A stretch of 64,000 bases of DNA, from contig NZ_CP040872.1 in assembly GCF_006337065.1 (NCBI RefSeq), forward strand, positions 1,798,001-1,862,000. The letters run 5' to 3'. This document shows, piece after piece, positions 43,704 to 52,464 of this stretch (the first letter of the stretch is position 1; each line of letters begins with the position of its first letter). The stretch is from Agromyces laixinhei. GTDB lineage: Bacteria > Actinomycetota > Actinomycetes > Actinomycetales > Microbacteriaceae. The notes under the pieces were generated by a model. It did no database searches, was not told where the DNA came from, and saw only the letters and a program-made list of their open reading frames with translations. The position numbers and the translations under genes are program-made.

Positions 43704-45717
43704 CGGCAGCCCTTCTGACGTGCAGGATGTGCGCGGGTCGAGTGAAGGCATCGAGACGTACGTAGTTGGCAGCGCCCCACTCCCAGCGCTCGCCCGTGAC
43801 GAGTTCGTCGACCTCGAATCCGGCGCCGGCGGGAAGGCCGATCGCCTCGAGATCGAGGTGCACGGTCGTCTCGCGCACCGAGTGCGGGTCGACGTTGGCG
43901 ACGACGATGATCGTGTCGTCGACGCCGGTGCCGGTGAAGCGCCCGTCGAGGTGCTTCGAGTAGACGATGACCGAGTCGTCGTCGCTCGCGTGGAAGCGGA
44001 TGTTGCGGAGCTGGCCGAGGGCCGGATGCTCGGCGCGGATGCGGTTGAGGATCCCGAGATAGAGCGCGAGCGAGCGACCCTCGCGCTCCGCGGCGGCGAA
44101 GTCTCGCGGCTTGTACTCGTACTTCTCGTTGTCGATCGCCTCTTCGGCGCCCGGGCGGGCCACCGACTCGAAATGTTCGAAACCCGCGTAGACACCCCAG
44201 AGCGGTGCGGCGGTCGCGGCGATCGTCGCACGCACGGTGAATGCCGCCGGTCCGCCGAACTGCAAGTACTCGGTGAGGATGTCGGGGGTGTTCACGAAGA
44301 GGTTCGGCCGCATGAAGTCGGCCGTGTCGTGCGAGACCGAGGAGAGGAACTCCTCGAGTTCGGCCTTGGTGTTGCGCCACGTGAAGTACGAGTACGACTG
44401 CTGGAAGCCCACCATGGCGAGCGCCTGCATCATCGCCGGCCTGGTGAACGCCTCGGCGAGGAAGACGACGCCCGGGTCATCCGCGTTCACCGCCCCGATC
44501 AGCCGTTCCCAGAACTCGAGGGGCTTCGTGTGCGGATTGTCGACGCGGAAGATGCGCACGCCCTGCTTCATCCAGTGCCGCACGACGCGGAGTACCTCGG
44601 CGTAGATGCCCTCGGGGTCGTCGTCGAAGTTCACCGGGTAGATGTCCTGGTACTTCTTCGGCGGGTTCTCCGCGTAGCGGATCGTGCCGTCGGGCAGTTG
44701 CGTGAACCAGTCGGGATGCTCCGTCACCCACGGGTGGTCGGGAGAGGCCTGCAGCGCGAGGTCGAGGGCGACCTCGATGCCGAGCGCCGCCGCACGGCGC
44801 ACGAACGCGCGGAAGTCGGCAAGCGTGCCGAGATCGGGGTGCACGGCGTCGTGGCCGCCCGGAGTGCCGTCGGCGAGCGGCCCGCCGATGGCCCACGGAG
44901 AGCCGGGGTCGTGGGGGCCGGGGTCGAGGGTGTTGTTGCGACCCTTGCGATTGGTGGTACCGATCGGATGGATCGGCGGCAGGTAGACGACGTCGAATCC
45001 CATTGCCGCGACCCCGTCGAGCCGCTTGGCCGCGCTGCGGAACGTGCCCGACTTCCAGACGCCGTTCCTGCGCAGCTTCGCCCCCTCGGATCGTGGGAAG
45101 AACTCGTACCACGCGCCGGCGCCTGCTCGGCGTCGTTCGACGAGGATCGCGTGCTCGGGGGAATCCGTCGAGAGCTTCGCGAGCGGCCGGGCCTCGAACT
45201 CGGCGAGCGCCGGATCGTCGATGAGCGCGCGACGAGCGATGACGGATGCTGCGTCGTCGCGGAGCCCGGCGGCGAGCGCCGTGAGACGTCGGCGTGCCGC
45301 GAGCGGCCGGGACTTCTCGGTGACCGATCGGTCGAGCAGTCGCGCACCGATCTCGAACATGAGCTCGGCGTCGACTCCGGCGTCGACCTTGAGGGCCGCG
45401 TCGTGGCGCCACGTCGCGACCTCGTCGTCGAACCCGGTGACGTGCCAGTGCCACTCGCCGATCTCGTCGAGCCGGACCTCGGCCTCCCACCGGTCGGTGC
45501 CGGCAGCAAGCGGAGACATCCGTTCGCGGCGCACCTCGCCCGCAGGGCTCGTGATGACGAGCATCGCGCCGACCTGATCGTGCCCTTCGCGGAACACGGT
45601 CGCGCGGAACGGCACCACCTCGCCCTCGAACGCCTTGGGGCGCCAGCGCGCATCGGGCACAGCGGGAGTCAGCCTGGTCACGGGGATCCGGCCGGCGAGC
45701 ACGGAAGCGGAGGTCAC
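43696..45717 (-). CDS. glgE: Alpha-1,4-glucan:maltose-1-phosphate maltosyltransferase GlgE
   Basis: Extends linear alpha-1,4-glucan with maltose from maltose-1-phosphate. 673 aa GH13_3 enzyme: N-terminal beta domains (VTRLTPAVPDARWRPKAFEGEVVPF, dimerising helical insert), barrel with GFDVVYLPPIHPIGTTNRKG, VALDLALQASPDHPWVTEHPDWF (about 330-352), GVRIFRVDNPHTKPLEFWE (nucleophile Asp), VVFLAEAFTRPAMM (acid Glu) and NTPDILTEYLQFGGPAAF. All diagnostic GlgE segments are present. The GTG start at 45717 lies six bases behind TACGGT, a leaderless-type -10. treS and the maltokinase gene that make maltose-1-phosphate are not in the window. Confidence 0.97.
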   Translation of the reverse strand: MTSASVLAGRIPVTRLTPAVPDARWRPKAFEGEVVPFRATVFREGHDQVGAMLVITSPAGEVRRERMSPLAAGTDRWEAEVRLDEIGEWHWHVTGFDDEVATWRHDAALKVDAGVDAELMFEIGARLLDRSVTEKSRPLAARRRLTALAAGLRDDAASVIARRALIDDPALAEFEARPLAKLSTDSPEHAILVERRRAGAGAWYEFFPRSEGAKLRRNGVWKSGTFRSAAKRLDGVAAMGFDVVYLPPIHPIGTTNRKGRNNTLDPGPHDPGSPWAIGGPLADGTPGGHDAVHPDLGTLADFRAFVRRAAALGIEVALDLALQASPDHPWVTEHPDWFTQLPDGTIRYAENPPKKYQDIYPVNFDDDPEGIYAEVLRVVRHWMKQGVRIFRVDNPHTKPLEFWERLIGAVNADDPGVVFLAEAFTRPAMMQALAMVGFQQSYSYFTWRNTKAELEEFLSSVSHDTADFMRPNLFVNTPDILTEYLQFGGPAAFTVRATIAATAAPLWGVYAGFEHFESVARPGAEEAIDNEKYEYKPRDFAAAEREGRSLALYLGILNRIRAEHPALGQLRNIRFHASDDDSVIVYSKHLDGRFTGTGVDDTIIVVANVDPHSVRETTVHLDLEAIGLPAGAGFEVDELVTGERWEWGAANYVRLDAFTRPAHILHVRRAADA

Positions 45718-45723
45718 GGTTCG

Positions 45724-45729
45724 ACCGTA
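45724..45729 (-). promoter_or_regulatory. Putative -10 hexamer of a leaderless glgE promoter
   Basis: TACGGT on the minus strand, exactly six bases before the glgE GTG. It faces away from the glgP promoter in the same 92-bp gap. Confidence 0.5.
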
Positions 45730-45797
45730 GCGCCTTCGCGCCGGATCGGACTCGCGCTCCGCCGCACGCCGTTCACTCGCTCGCCATGTGATCGACC

Positions 45798-45803
45798 TAG
45801 GGT
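45798..45803 (+). promoter_or_regulatory. Putative -10 hexamer of a leaderless glgP promoter
   Basis: TAGGGT, six bases, then the glgP GTG at 45810. Confidence 0.55.
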
Positions 45804-45809
45804 GGAGCC

Positions 45810-48374
45810 GTGAAGCCGATCCGCAAGTTCACGGTCCGCGCGGTCATCCCGCCCGAACTCGGCGCGCTCGAGGAGCTCGCCGCCAACCTCCGCTGGGCGT
45901 GGCACGAACCGACGCGCCGGCTCTTCCAGCACATCGACCCCGAGCTCTGGCAGGCGTCCGATCGCGACCCGGTCGCGTTCCTCGGTGAGGTCGATCCCGC
46001 CCGGCTGACCGCGCTGGCCGCTGATGCCGGATACGTGGAGTGGGCCGAGCGCGAACGCGCGGCGCTTCGCGAATACCTCGCGGAGCCTCGCTGGTTCCAG
46101 TCGCTCGGGACCGGCACCCCGCGCACCGTCGCGTACTTTTCGCCCGAGTACGGCATCGCCGCCGCGCTGCCGCAATACTCGGGTGGCCTCGGCATCCTTG
46201 CCGGCGACCATCTGAAGGCGGCCTCCGACCTCGGCGTGCCGATGATCGGAGTCGGCCTCTTCTACAAGGCCGGGTATTTCGCACAGTCGATCTCGCCCGA
46301 CGGGTGGCAGCAGGAGCGCTACCCGGTGCTCGAACCCGACGGGCTGCCGCTCGCGCTGCTGCGAGCGCCCGACGGCGCCCCGGTGCAGGTGACCCTCGCG
46401 CTGCCGGATGACCGCTCGCTGCACGCGCGCGTCTGGAAGGCCGCGGTCGGCCGTATTCCCCTCCTCCTCCTCGACACCGACATCCCCGCGAACTCCGACG
46501 AACTGCGTTCCGTCACCGACCGCCTCTACGGCGGCGGCGGCGAGCACCGCCTGCTGCAGGAGCTCCTGCTCGGCATCGGCGGCGCCAGGGCGGTGGGTGC
46601 GTTCACCGAGCTGACCGGCACGCCGGCGCCCGACGTGTTCCACATGAACGAGGGCCACGCCGGCTTTCTCGGGCTCGAGCGCATCGCGGCGTACATCGGC
46701 GAAGGACTCACCTTCCCCGCGGCGCTGCAGCTCGTGCGGGCCGGCACCGTCTTCACGACGCACACGCCGGTGCCGGCCGGCATCGATCGCTTCGACCGTG
46801 CGCTCGTCGAGCGGTACCTGTCGGGTGCGCTGCTGCCCGGCATCGACCCCGCCGACGCACTCGCGCTCGGGCTCGAGCCCGACGCCGACCCCGAGACGAG
46901 CGCCTTCAACATGGCGGTCATGGGTCTCCGGCTCGCCCAGCACACGAACGGCGTCTCGAAACTGCACGGCGAGGTGAGCCGGCGCATGTTCGGCGAGCTG
47001 TGGCCTGGCTTCGACACCGATGAGGTGCCGATCACCTCGATCACGAACGGCGTGCACGCCCCCACCTGGACCGACCCCGCTCTGCGCGAACTCGCAGAGG
47101 CGCGACTCGGCACGGACGACACCGAGCACGCCGACTGGCGCAGCGCCGCGCTCACCGACGGCGAGTTCTGGGAGGTCAAGCGCGGAATGCGCGGGCGGCT
47201 CGTCGACGACGCGCGGCGCCGTCTCACAGCGGCGTGGCGACAGCAGCACTCGGGGGCCGAGCCGCCGACGTGGGTGTCGCGGGTACTCGACCCCGACGCG
47301 CTCACGGTCGGCTTCGCCCGTCGAGTGCCGACCTACAAGCGCCTGACCCTCATGCTGGCAGACCCGCAGCGTCTGACGGCGATCCTCACGAACCCCGAGC
47401 GCCCCGTGCAGTTCGTCATCGCGGGCAAGTCGCATCCTGCCGACGACGAAGGCAAGCGGCTCATCCAGCAGCTCGTCCGGTTCGCCCAGCAACCTGAGCT
47501 GCGGGGGCGCATCGTCTTCCTGCCCGATTACGACATCGGGATGGCCGAGACACTCTACCCGGGCTGCGACGTGTGGCTGAACAACCCGCTGCGCCCGCTC
47601 GAGGCGTGCGGCACCTCGGGCATGAAGGCCGCGATGAACGGCGCGCTGAACCTCTCGATCCTCGACGGCTGGTGGGCGGAGTTCGCGGGCGACGACTTCG
47701 GCTGGGTGATTCCGTCGGCCGATGCCGCCGGAGACGCGGGGGAGCGCGACACCCTCGAGGCTGCCGCTCTCTACGACCTGCTCGAGCACCAGGTCACGAC
47801 CCGGTACTACGAGCGCGACGACGACGGCGTTCCCGTGGAGTGGGTGCGCCGGGTGCGCGAGACCCTCACGGTGCTCGCGCCCGAACTCGGCGCCGATCGC
47901 ATGGTGCGGGAGTATGTCGATCGCCTCTACCGACCCGCTGCCGAGCACTTCGCCGCCGTCGCCGCAGACGGTGCTCGGGGCGCCCGCGAACTCTCGACGT
48001 GGGGTGCCCGAGTACGAGCGGCCTGGCCCGAAGTGCACGTTGCGCAGGTCGAATCGGGCGGCGTCGAAGCACCGCACGTCGGCGACGAACTGAAGTTGCG
48101 CGCGGTCGTCGAGCTCGGCGAGCTCTCACCCGACGACGTCACCGTCGAGGCCGTCTACGGGAACAGCCGTTCAGAGGAGACGATCGAGGCTACGCAGCGT
48201 GCGGCTCTCGAGATCGCGGATGCTGCAGGGCAGCCGCCTGCGGGCCGGCACCTCTACACGGGGTCGGTGGCACTCGATCGGGCGGGTTCGTTCGGCTACA
48301 CGGTGCGCGTGGTGCCGCGTCATCCGCTGCTCCTGTCGACCGCCGAGCTGGGGCTCGTCGCCGTCGCCGAATGA
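45810..48374 (+). CDS. glgP: Alpha-glucan (glycogen/maltodextrin) phosphorylase
   Basis: PLP-dependent phosphorylase releasing glucose-1-phosphate from alpha-glucan ends. 854 aa of the actinobacterial/archaeal-type alpha-glucan phosphorylase family: an N-terminal DUF3417-like region (ELGALEELAANLRWAWHEPTRRLFQHIDPELW), ARTVAYFSPEYGIAAALPQYSGGLGILAGDHLKAASDLGVP region (about 108-150), DVFHMNEGHAGFLGLERI, TTHTPVPAGIDRF, SITNGVHAPTW, ARRVPTYKRLTLML, FVIAGKSHPADDEGK and the PLP-lysine block GCDVWLNNPLRPLEACGTSGMKAAMNGALNLSILDGWW. The last 150 residues form an extra C-terminal domain. Divergent from glgE with 92 bp between. Confidence 0.96.
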   Translation: MKPIRKFTVRAVIPPELGALEELAANLRWAWHEPTRRLFQHIDPELWQASDRDPVAFLGEVDPARLTALAADAGYVEWAERERAALREYLAEPRWFQSLGTGTPRTVAYFSPEYGIAAALPQYSGGLGILAGDHLKAASDLGVPMIGVGLFYKAGYFAQSISPDGWQQERYPVLEPDGLPLALLRAPDGAPVQVTLALPDDRSLHARVWKAAVGRIPLLLLDTDIPANSDELRSVTDRLYGGGGEHRLLQELLLGIGGARAVGAFTELTGTPAPDVFHMNEGHAGFLGLERIAAYIGEGLTFPAALQLVRAGTVFTTHTPVPAGIDRFDRALVERYLSGALLPGIDPADALALGLEPDADPETSAFNMAVMGLRLAQHTNGVSKLHGEVSRRMFGELWPGFDTDEVPITSITNGVHAPTWTDPALRELAEARLGTDDTEHADWRSAALTDGEFWEVKRGMRGRLVDDARRRLTAAWRQQHSGAEPPTWVSRVLDPDALTVGFARRVPTYKRLTLMLADPQRLTAILTNPERPVQFVIAGKSHPADDEGKRLIQQLVRFAQQPELRGRIVFLPDYDIGMAETLYPGCDVWLNNPLRPLEACGTSGMKAAMNGALNLSILDGWWAEFAGDDFGWVIPSADAAGDAGERDTLEAAALYDLLEHQVTTRYYERDDDGVPVEWVRRVRETLTVLAPELGADRMVREYVDRLYRPAAEHFAAVAADGARGARELSTWGARVRAAWPEVHVAQVESGGVEAPHVGDELKLRAVVELGELSPDDVTVEAVYGNSRSEETIEATQRAALEIADAAGQPPAGRHLYTGSVALDRAGSFGYTVRVVPRHPLLLSTAELGLVAVAE

Positions 48375-48391
48375 GTGCCGCCGCCGACCCC

Positions 48392-48415
48392 CTTCGACAG
48401 GCTCGGCGGTCGAAG
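48392..48415. terminator. Inverted repeat between convergent glgP and ybaK
   Basis: CTTCGAC and GTCGAAG, seven pairs with a ten-base loop. The sequence resembles the TTCGACAGGCTCG-type short palindromes often seen between genes in Microbacteriaceae. Probably a shared terminator for the two convergent genes; no T-tract. Confidence 0.4.
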
Positions 48416-48420
48416 CCGAC

Positions 48421-48921
48421 TCAACGGCGGCGCGCGAGAGCGCCGTAGCGTCCGCCGGTGACGGCGATGAGGTCGTCTGGGGCGAGTTCGAGATCGAGGC
48501 CGCGGCGCCCGCCCGAGACGTAGATCGTCTCGTGCAGGATGGCCGACTCATCGAGCACGGTCGGCAGGGGCGTCTTCTGGCCGACGGGGCTGATGCCGCC
48601 GACCACGTAGCCCGTCTTGCGCTCGGCCACGGCGGGGTCGGCCATTTCGGCGCGCTTGCCGCCGAGCACTGCGGCGAGCGCCTTCAGGTCGAGCTGCATC
48701 GCGACCGGCACGATGCCCACCGCCAGGGTGCCGTCGACGCTCGCGAGCAGCGTCTTGAAGACCCGGTCGGGGTCGAGGCCGAGCTGTTCGGCGGCTTCGA
48801 GCCCGTAGGCTGCGGCGCGGGGGTCATGGTCGTAGCTGTGCGCCGTGAAGTCGACGCACGCCCTGGTCAGCGCGACCGTCGCCGGAGTGCCGGCCGAGGC
48901 ATCCGCTCGCTTGGCCATCAT
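48421..48921 (-). CDS. ybaK: Cys-tRNA(Pro)/Cys-tRNA(Cys) deacylase YbaK
   Basis: Editing enzyme that hydrolyses Cys-tRNA(Pro) formed by prolyl-tRNA synthetase. 166 aa, normal length, with the YbaK/ProX fold: ACVDFTAHSYDHDP, AAEQLGLDPDRVFKTLLASVDG with the conserved Lys, VAMQLDLKALAAVLGGKRAEM, TGYVVGGISPVGQKTPLPTVLDESA and IYVSGGRRGLDLELAPDDLI. The start overlaps the glgX stop by ATGA, so it is translated from the glgX mRNA; that partnership with glycogen debranching looks incidental. Confidence 0.93.
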   Translation of the reverse strand: MMAKRADASAGTPATVALTRACVDFTAHSYDHDPRAAAYGLEAAEQLGLDPDRVFKTLLASVDGTLAVGIVPVAMQLDLKALAAVLGGKRAEMADPAVAERKTGYVVGGISPVGQKTPLPTVLDESAILHETIYVSGGRRGLDLELAPDDLIAVTGGRYGALARRR

Positions 48922-50993
48922 GCGCCCGCGTGGGCTCGATACAACCGCATCGACGGGCCGGTCATCGTGATGTGCTCGCCGGGGGCGTGCTCGGTCGCGG
49001 CATACGCCGGCGATTCGTCCGCGGAGTCCCAGAGGAGCGTGTAGCCGCCGACTCCGTCGTGTGCGGCGAGCACCACGTCGACATCGGACTCATGCGCGTG
49101 CACGACCAACAGGATCGTGTTGCGCGCCTCTGCCACGGGCGTCGATGCCGCGAGGTATTGGAGGGTGCGCTGCTCGGGGCTGTTCCAGTCCTCGATGTCC
49201 ATCGTCGTGCCATCAGCCGTGAACCAATCCATCTGCGACGAGTTCGGGACGTCCTCGTGTGCGCGGTCGTATCGGATCGGGCGCAATGCCGGGTTCTCGG
49301 CGCGCAACCGGAGGAGTCGCCCGGTCGTCGCCAGCAGCTCGGGTGCCGATCGCGGGCGGCCCGCCGGATCCCACGCGAGCCAGTTCAGTTCGGAGTCGTG
49401 ACAGTAGGCGTTGTTGTTGCCGCGCTGGCTTCGCCCGAACTCGTCGCCCGCCGTGATCATCGGCACGCCCGCCGAGAGCAGCAGAGTGCCGAGCAGGTTC
49501 CGGATGCTTCGGCGGCGCGCAGCTCTCACGGCCGGATCGGACGTATCGCCCTCGACGCCGTGGTTGTACGAGTTGTTGGAGTCGGTGCCGTCGCGGTTTC
49601 CCTCGCCGTTGCCCTGGTTGTGCTTGGTGTCGTACGCGGTGAGGTCGGCGAGCGTGAACCCGTCGTGCGCGGTCACGAAGTTGAGGCTCGCGAGGGGCCC
49701 GCGCTCGCCGGAGAAGGTATTCGACGAGCCGGCGAGCCTCGTCGCGAATCGGCCGATGCCGCTGCCGGCGGAGCCGCTCTCGCGCTCGCGTCGCAGGTCG
49801 CCGAGCCAGAAGTCGCGCATGCGATCGCGGTAGCGGTCGTTCCACTCGGCGAAGCCGTGCGGGAAGTTGCCGGTCTGCCATCCGCCCGGGCCCACGTCCC
49901 ACGGCTCGGCGATGAGCTTCGTCTCACCGATCACCGGGTCTTCGAGCATGGCTCGCAGCAGCGGGTGATCCGGCGTGAAGGCCGCATGTTCGTCGCGCCC
50001 GAGCGTCGCGGCGAGATCGAGCCGGAACCCGTCGACCTGCAGCTCTTCGGCGAAATACCGCATCGAGTCGAGCACGAGTCGCTGCGGCGCGGCACCGGAG
50101 AAGTCGAGGGTGTTGCCGCATCCGGTCGTGTCGACGTACCGGCCGTGCGCGTCGTGCCGGTAGTACGAGGCGTTGTCGAGCCCGCGGAACGAGGAGGTCG
50201 GCCCCTCGCGACCCTCTTCTGCGGTGTGGTTGTAGACCACGTCGAGCACGACCTCGAGCCCGGCTTCGTGGAGGAGCCGCACCATGCCCGCGAACTCGCG
50301 CCGCACGGCATCTGCGCCTGCAGCCCGCGCCGAGGCGCTTGCGTACGGCGCATGAGCGGCGAAGAAGGCGAGCGTGTTGTAGCCCCAGTAGTTGAGCCTG
50401 CCCTGGCGCACGAGGCGTGCCTCGGAGACGAAGGCGTGCACCGGGAGGAGCTCGACCGTCGTGACTCCGAGGTTCACGAGATAGTCGAGCGAGGCGTCGT
50501 GCGCGAGGCCGGCGTACGTGCCGCGCAGGGGTTCGGGCACCGCGGTGTTCAGTTTCGAGAAGCCGCGCACATGCGTCTCGTAGATCACGGTGCGGTCGAG
50601 CGGTACTCGAGGCCGCACGGAGTCGCCCCATTCGAATCCCGTCGCGGTGAGCGGCTCGAGGGCGACGCCGCGCCACGAGCCGTCGTGGGCACGGGCGAGG
50701 CCGCGAGCATAGGGATCGAGCAGGGTGTGCACGGGGTTGAACGCATGCTCGACTCCGGGCGGCCCGTCGACGCGCAGTCCGTAGTGGGCGCCCGAGCGGA
50801 GGTCCGCCGACTCGCCCTGCCACACGCCGTGCTCGTCGCGTACGAGCGGCGTGCGTGCGATCGCCCAGTCGAGGTCGTCTGCGTCGAAAACGACGAGCTC
50901 GACGGATGTCGCGTGTTCCGACCAGACCCGGGCGACACCGCCGTGGGCACCCGCGCGAACACCGAGGTCGTGCAGGGGGTCGTGCGGAGGCAT
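48918..50993 (-). CDS. glgX: Glycogen debranching enzyme GlgX
   Basis: GH13 isoamylase-type enzyme cleaving alpha-1,6 branches of phosphorylase-limited glycogen. 691 aa: N-terminal CBM48 (LGVRAGAHGGVARVWSEHATSVELVVFD), VIYETHVRGFSKLN, TTVELLPVHAFVSE, LNYWGYNTLAFFA, VVLDVVYNHTAE, VDGFRLDLAATLGRDEH (nucleophile Asp), KLIAEPWDVGPGGWQTGNFP (acid Glu) and NFVTAHDGFTLADLTAYDTKHNQ. The ATG at 50993 follows GGAGGC-poor sequence but has TACTGT seven bases upstream, again a leaderless-type promoter; the frame stays open to 51086 over the divergent gene's start, which is rejected. Completes glgB-glgE-glgP-glgX. Confidence 0.95.
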   Translation of the reverse strand: MPPHDPLHDLGVRAGAHGGVARVWSEHATSVELVVFDADDLDWAIARTPLVRDEHGVWQGESADLRSGAHYGLRVDGPPGVEHAFNPVHTLLDPYARGLARAHDGSWRGVALEPLTATGFEWGDSVRPRVPLDRTVIYETHVRGFSKLNTAVPEPLRGTYAGLAHDASLDYLVNLGVTTVELLPVHAFVSEARLVRQGRLNYWGYNTLAFFAAHAPYASASARAAGADAVRREFAGMVRLLHEAGLEVVLDVVYNHTAEEGREGPTSSFRGLDNASYYRHDAHGRYVDTTGCGNTLDFSGAAPQRLVLDSMRYFAEELQVDGFRLDLAATLGRDEHAAFTPDHPLLRAMLEDPVIGETKLIAEPWDVGPGGWQTGNFPHGFAEWNDRYRDRMRDFWLGDLRRERESGSAGSGIGRFATRLAGSSNTFSGERGPLASLNFVTAHDGFTLADLTAYDTKHNQGNGEGNRDGTDSNNSYNHGVEGDTSDPAVRAARRRSIRNLLGTLLLSAGVPMITAGDEFGRSQRGNNNAYCHDSELNWLAWDPAGRPRSAPELLATTGRLLRLRAENPALRPIRYDRAHEDVPNSSQMDWFTADGTTMDIEDWNSPEQRTLQYLAASTPVAEARNTILLVVHAHESDVDVVLAAHDGVGGYTLLWDSADESPAYAATEHAPGEHITMTGPSMRLYRAHAGA

Positions 50994-51000
50994 GCGATCT

Positions 51001-51006
51001 ACAGTA
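51001..51006 (-). promoter_or_regulatory. Candidate -10 hexamer for glgX
   Basis: TACTGT on the minus strand with seven bases to the glgX ATG. Confidence 0.4.
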
Positions 51007-51084
51007 GTTCGTGGAGGCGAGTCGCCTGCACGCGCATGCACCGGCGTCGGGGTGCACACGACGAGGTTCTCGGTCGGAGGTTCC

Positions 51085-52323
51085 ATGGTCTATCTCGATC
51101 ACGCGGCGACCACGCCGATGCTGCCCGAGGCGATCGAGGCGCTCACGGCCGCGCTCGCGGTGGTCGGCAACCCGTCCTCGATCCACAGTGCCGGTCAGCA
51201 GGCGAAACGCCTGCTCGAGGAGTCGCGCGAACGCATCGCCGCCACGCTCGGCGCCGACGGCATCGAGATCGTCTTCACGGGCAACGGCACCGAGGCCGTG
51301 AACCTCGCGATCAAGGGCATCTGGTGGCAGCGGCGCACGGATGCGACCACTGGCGCCGCTCGTCGCCGCATCCTCGTGCCGGCGGGGGAGCATCACGCCA
51401 CGATCGACGCCGTCGAGTGGCTGAGCGCTCATGAGGGCGCCGAGGTGGTCGAGCTCCCGCTCGACGAGGTGGGGCGGGTGCGCCTCGACGTGCTCGCCGA
51501 CGAGCTCGCGCGGGACGCTGCATCCGTCGCCCTCGTCACGATGCTCTGGGCCAACAACGAGGTCGGCACGATCGAACCCGTCGAAGAGGTCGCGCGACTG
51601 ACCGCCCGCGCAGGAGTACCGCTGCACGTCGACGCGATCGCCGCCTACGGGCAGGTGCCGATCGACTTCCACGGCGTGCGGCGATCGACGGATGCACCTC
51701 GCGGCGCCGGACTCGTCGCGCTCAGCGTCTCGGCGCACAAGATCGGCGGGCCGGCGGGCATCGGCGCGCTCGTGCTCGACCGTTCGGCGGCGGTCGAGCC
51801 GCTCATCCACGGCGGCGGGCAGCAGCGCAAGGTGCGGTCGGGCACGCAGGATGTCGCGGCAGCGGCATCGTTCGCCGCGGCTGCCGAGCTCGTGGCCTCT
51901 CGCCTCGACGCCGACACGGCCCGCATGTCGGCGCTCCGTGACCGGCTGATCGCGGGCGTCGCCGCTGCGGTGCCCGACGCGCGACTCTCGGGCGACGCGG
52001 GCCCCGGCGCATCCGCTCGACTGCCCGGCAACGCCCACTTCTCGTTCCCGGGCTGCGAGGGCGACTCGCTGCTCTTCCTCCTCGACGCGGCGGGCGTCGC
52101 CGTCTCGACGGGATCGGCCTGCCAGGCGGGCGTGCCCGAACCATCGCACGTGCTCATGGCCATGGGGCGCTCCGAAGCCGACGCCCGCGGGGCACTGCGG
52201 GTCACGATCGGGCACAGCTCGACCGACGCCGATGTCGACGCCTTCCTCGCGGCGCTGCCCGCCGCCCACGCGCAGGCGGCCCGCGCCGGACTCGCCGCCC
52301 GCGTCACCTCCTTCGACCGCTGA
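51085..52323 (+). CDS. Cysteine desulfurase (IscS/NifS family)
   Basis: PLP enzyme taking sulfur from cysteine to a persulfide for Fe-S clusters or tRNA thiolation. 412 aa starting MVYLDHAATTPMLPEAIEAL behind GGAGG. Landmarks: NPSSIHSAGQQAKRLLEESRERIAATL, FTGNGTEAVNLAIKG, AGEHHATIDAVEWL, WANNEVGTIEPVEEVA, LHVDAIAAYGQVPIDFH, PLP lysine in SVSAHKIGGPAGIGAL (about residue 227) and the catalytic Cys in STGSACQAGVPEPSHVL (about 350). The next gene on the strand is mnmA, which needs such a sulfur donor, so this enzyme most likely supplies 2-thiouridine formation. Confidence 0.93.
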   Translation: MVYLDHAATTPMLPEAIEALTAALAVVGNPSSIHSAGQQAKRLLEESRERIAATLGADGIEIVFTGNGTEAVNLAIKGIWWQRRTDATTGAARRRILVPAGEHHATIDAVEWLSAHEGAEVVELPLDEVGRVRLDVLADELARDAASVALVTMLWANNEVGTIEPVEEVARLTARAGVPLHVDAIAAYGQVPIDFHGVRRSTDAPRGAGLVALSVSAHKIGGPAGIGALVLDRSAAVEPLIHGGGQQRKVRSGTQDVAAAASFAAAAELVASRLDADTARMSALRDRLIAGVAAAVPDARLSGDAGPGASARLPGNAHFSFPGCEGDSLLFLLDAAGVAVSTGSACQAGVPEPSHVLMAMGRSEADARGALRVTIGHSSTDADVDAFLAALPAAHAQAARAGLAARVTSFDR

Positions 52324-52332
52324 CCGATTCGC

Positions 52333-52388
52333 TTTTTTCAGGAAGTTTTCGGTGGCGAGGCCTCATTTCGGCCGAATCTTCCTGAGAA
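52333..52388. repeat. Imperfect inverted repeat after the cysteine desulfurase gene
   Basis: TTTTTCAGGAAG (52334-52345) and CTTCCTGAGAAA (52378-52389) are inverted copies matching at 11 of 12 positions, separated by 32 bases. It may act as a terminator or protein-binding site; the T-run lies on the upstream side. Confidence 0.45.
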
Positions 52389-52419
52389 ACGTGCTGTTTC
52401 GGGTGGTCGTTCCTGAGAA
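52366..52419 (+). repeat. Two direct repeats upstream of mnmA
   Basis: TTTCGG, seven bases, TTCCTGAGAA occurs at 52366-52388 and again at 52397-52419: same spacing and an exact 31-bp period. A third TTTCGG stands at 52347. They lie 34 to 87 bases before the mnmA -10 hexamer, a natural place for regulator binding. Confidence 0.55.
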
Positions 52420-52452
52420 GAGTGGTTTGGGGGGACTCGCAGGAGGCTTGTT

Positions 52453-52458
52453 TAGACT
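52453..52458 (+). promoter_or_regulatory. Putative -10 hexamer of a leaderless mnmA promoter
   Basis: TAGACT, six bases (GGAGGG), then the mnmA GTG at 52465. Confidence 0.55.
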
Positions 52459-52464
52459 GGAGGG

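Noticed and set aside
43558..45813. 751-codon open frame antisense to glgE
   Set aside because: Shadow frame across a fully conserved GH13 gene.
48930..51434. 834-codon open frame antisense to glgX
   Set aside because: It mirrors glgX codon structure in a GC-rich genome, has Arg/Val/Glu-biased composition and no recognisable domain; glgX itself is fully conserved.
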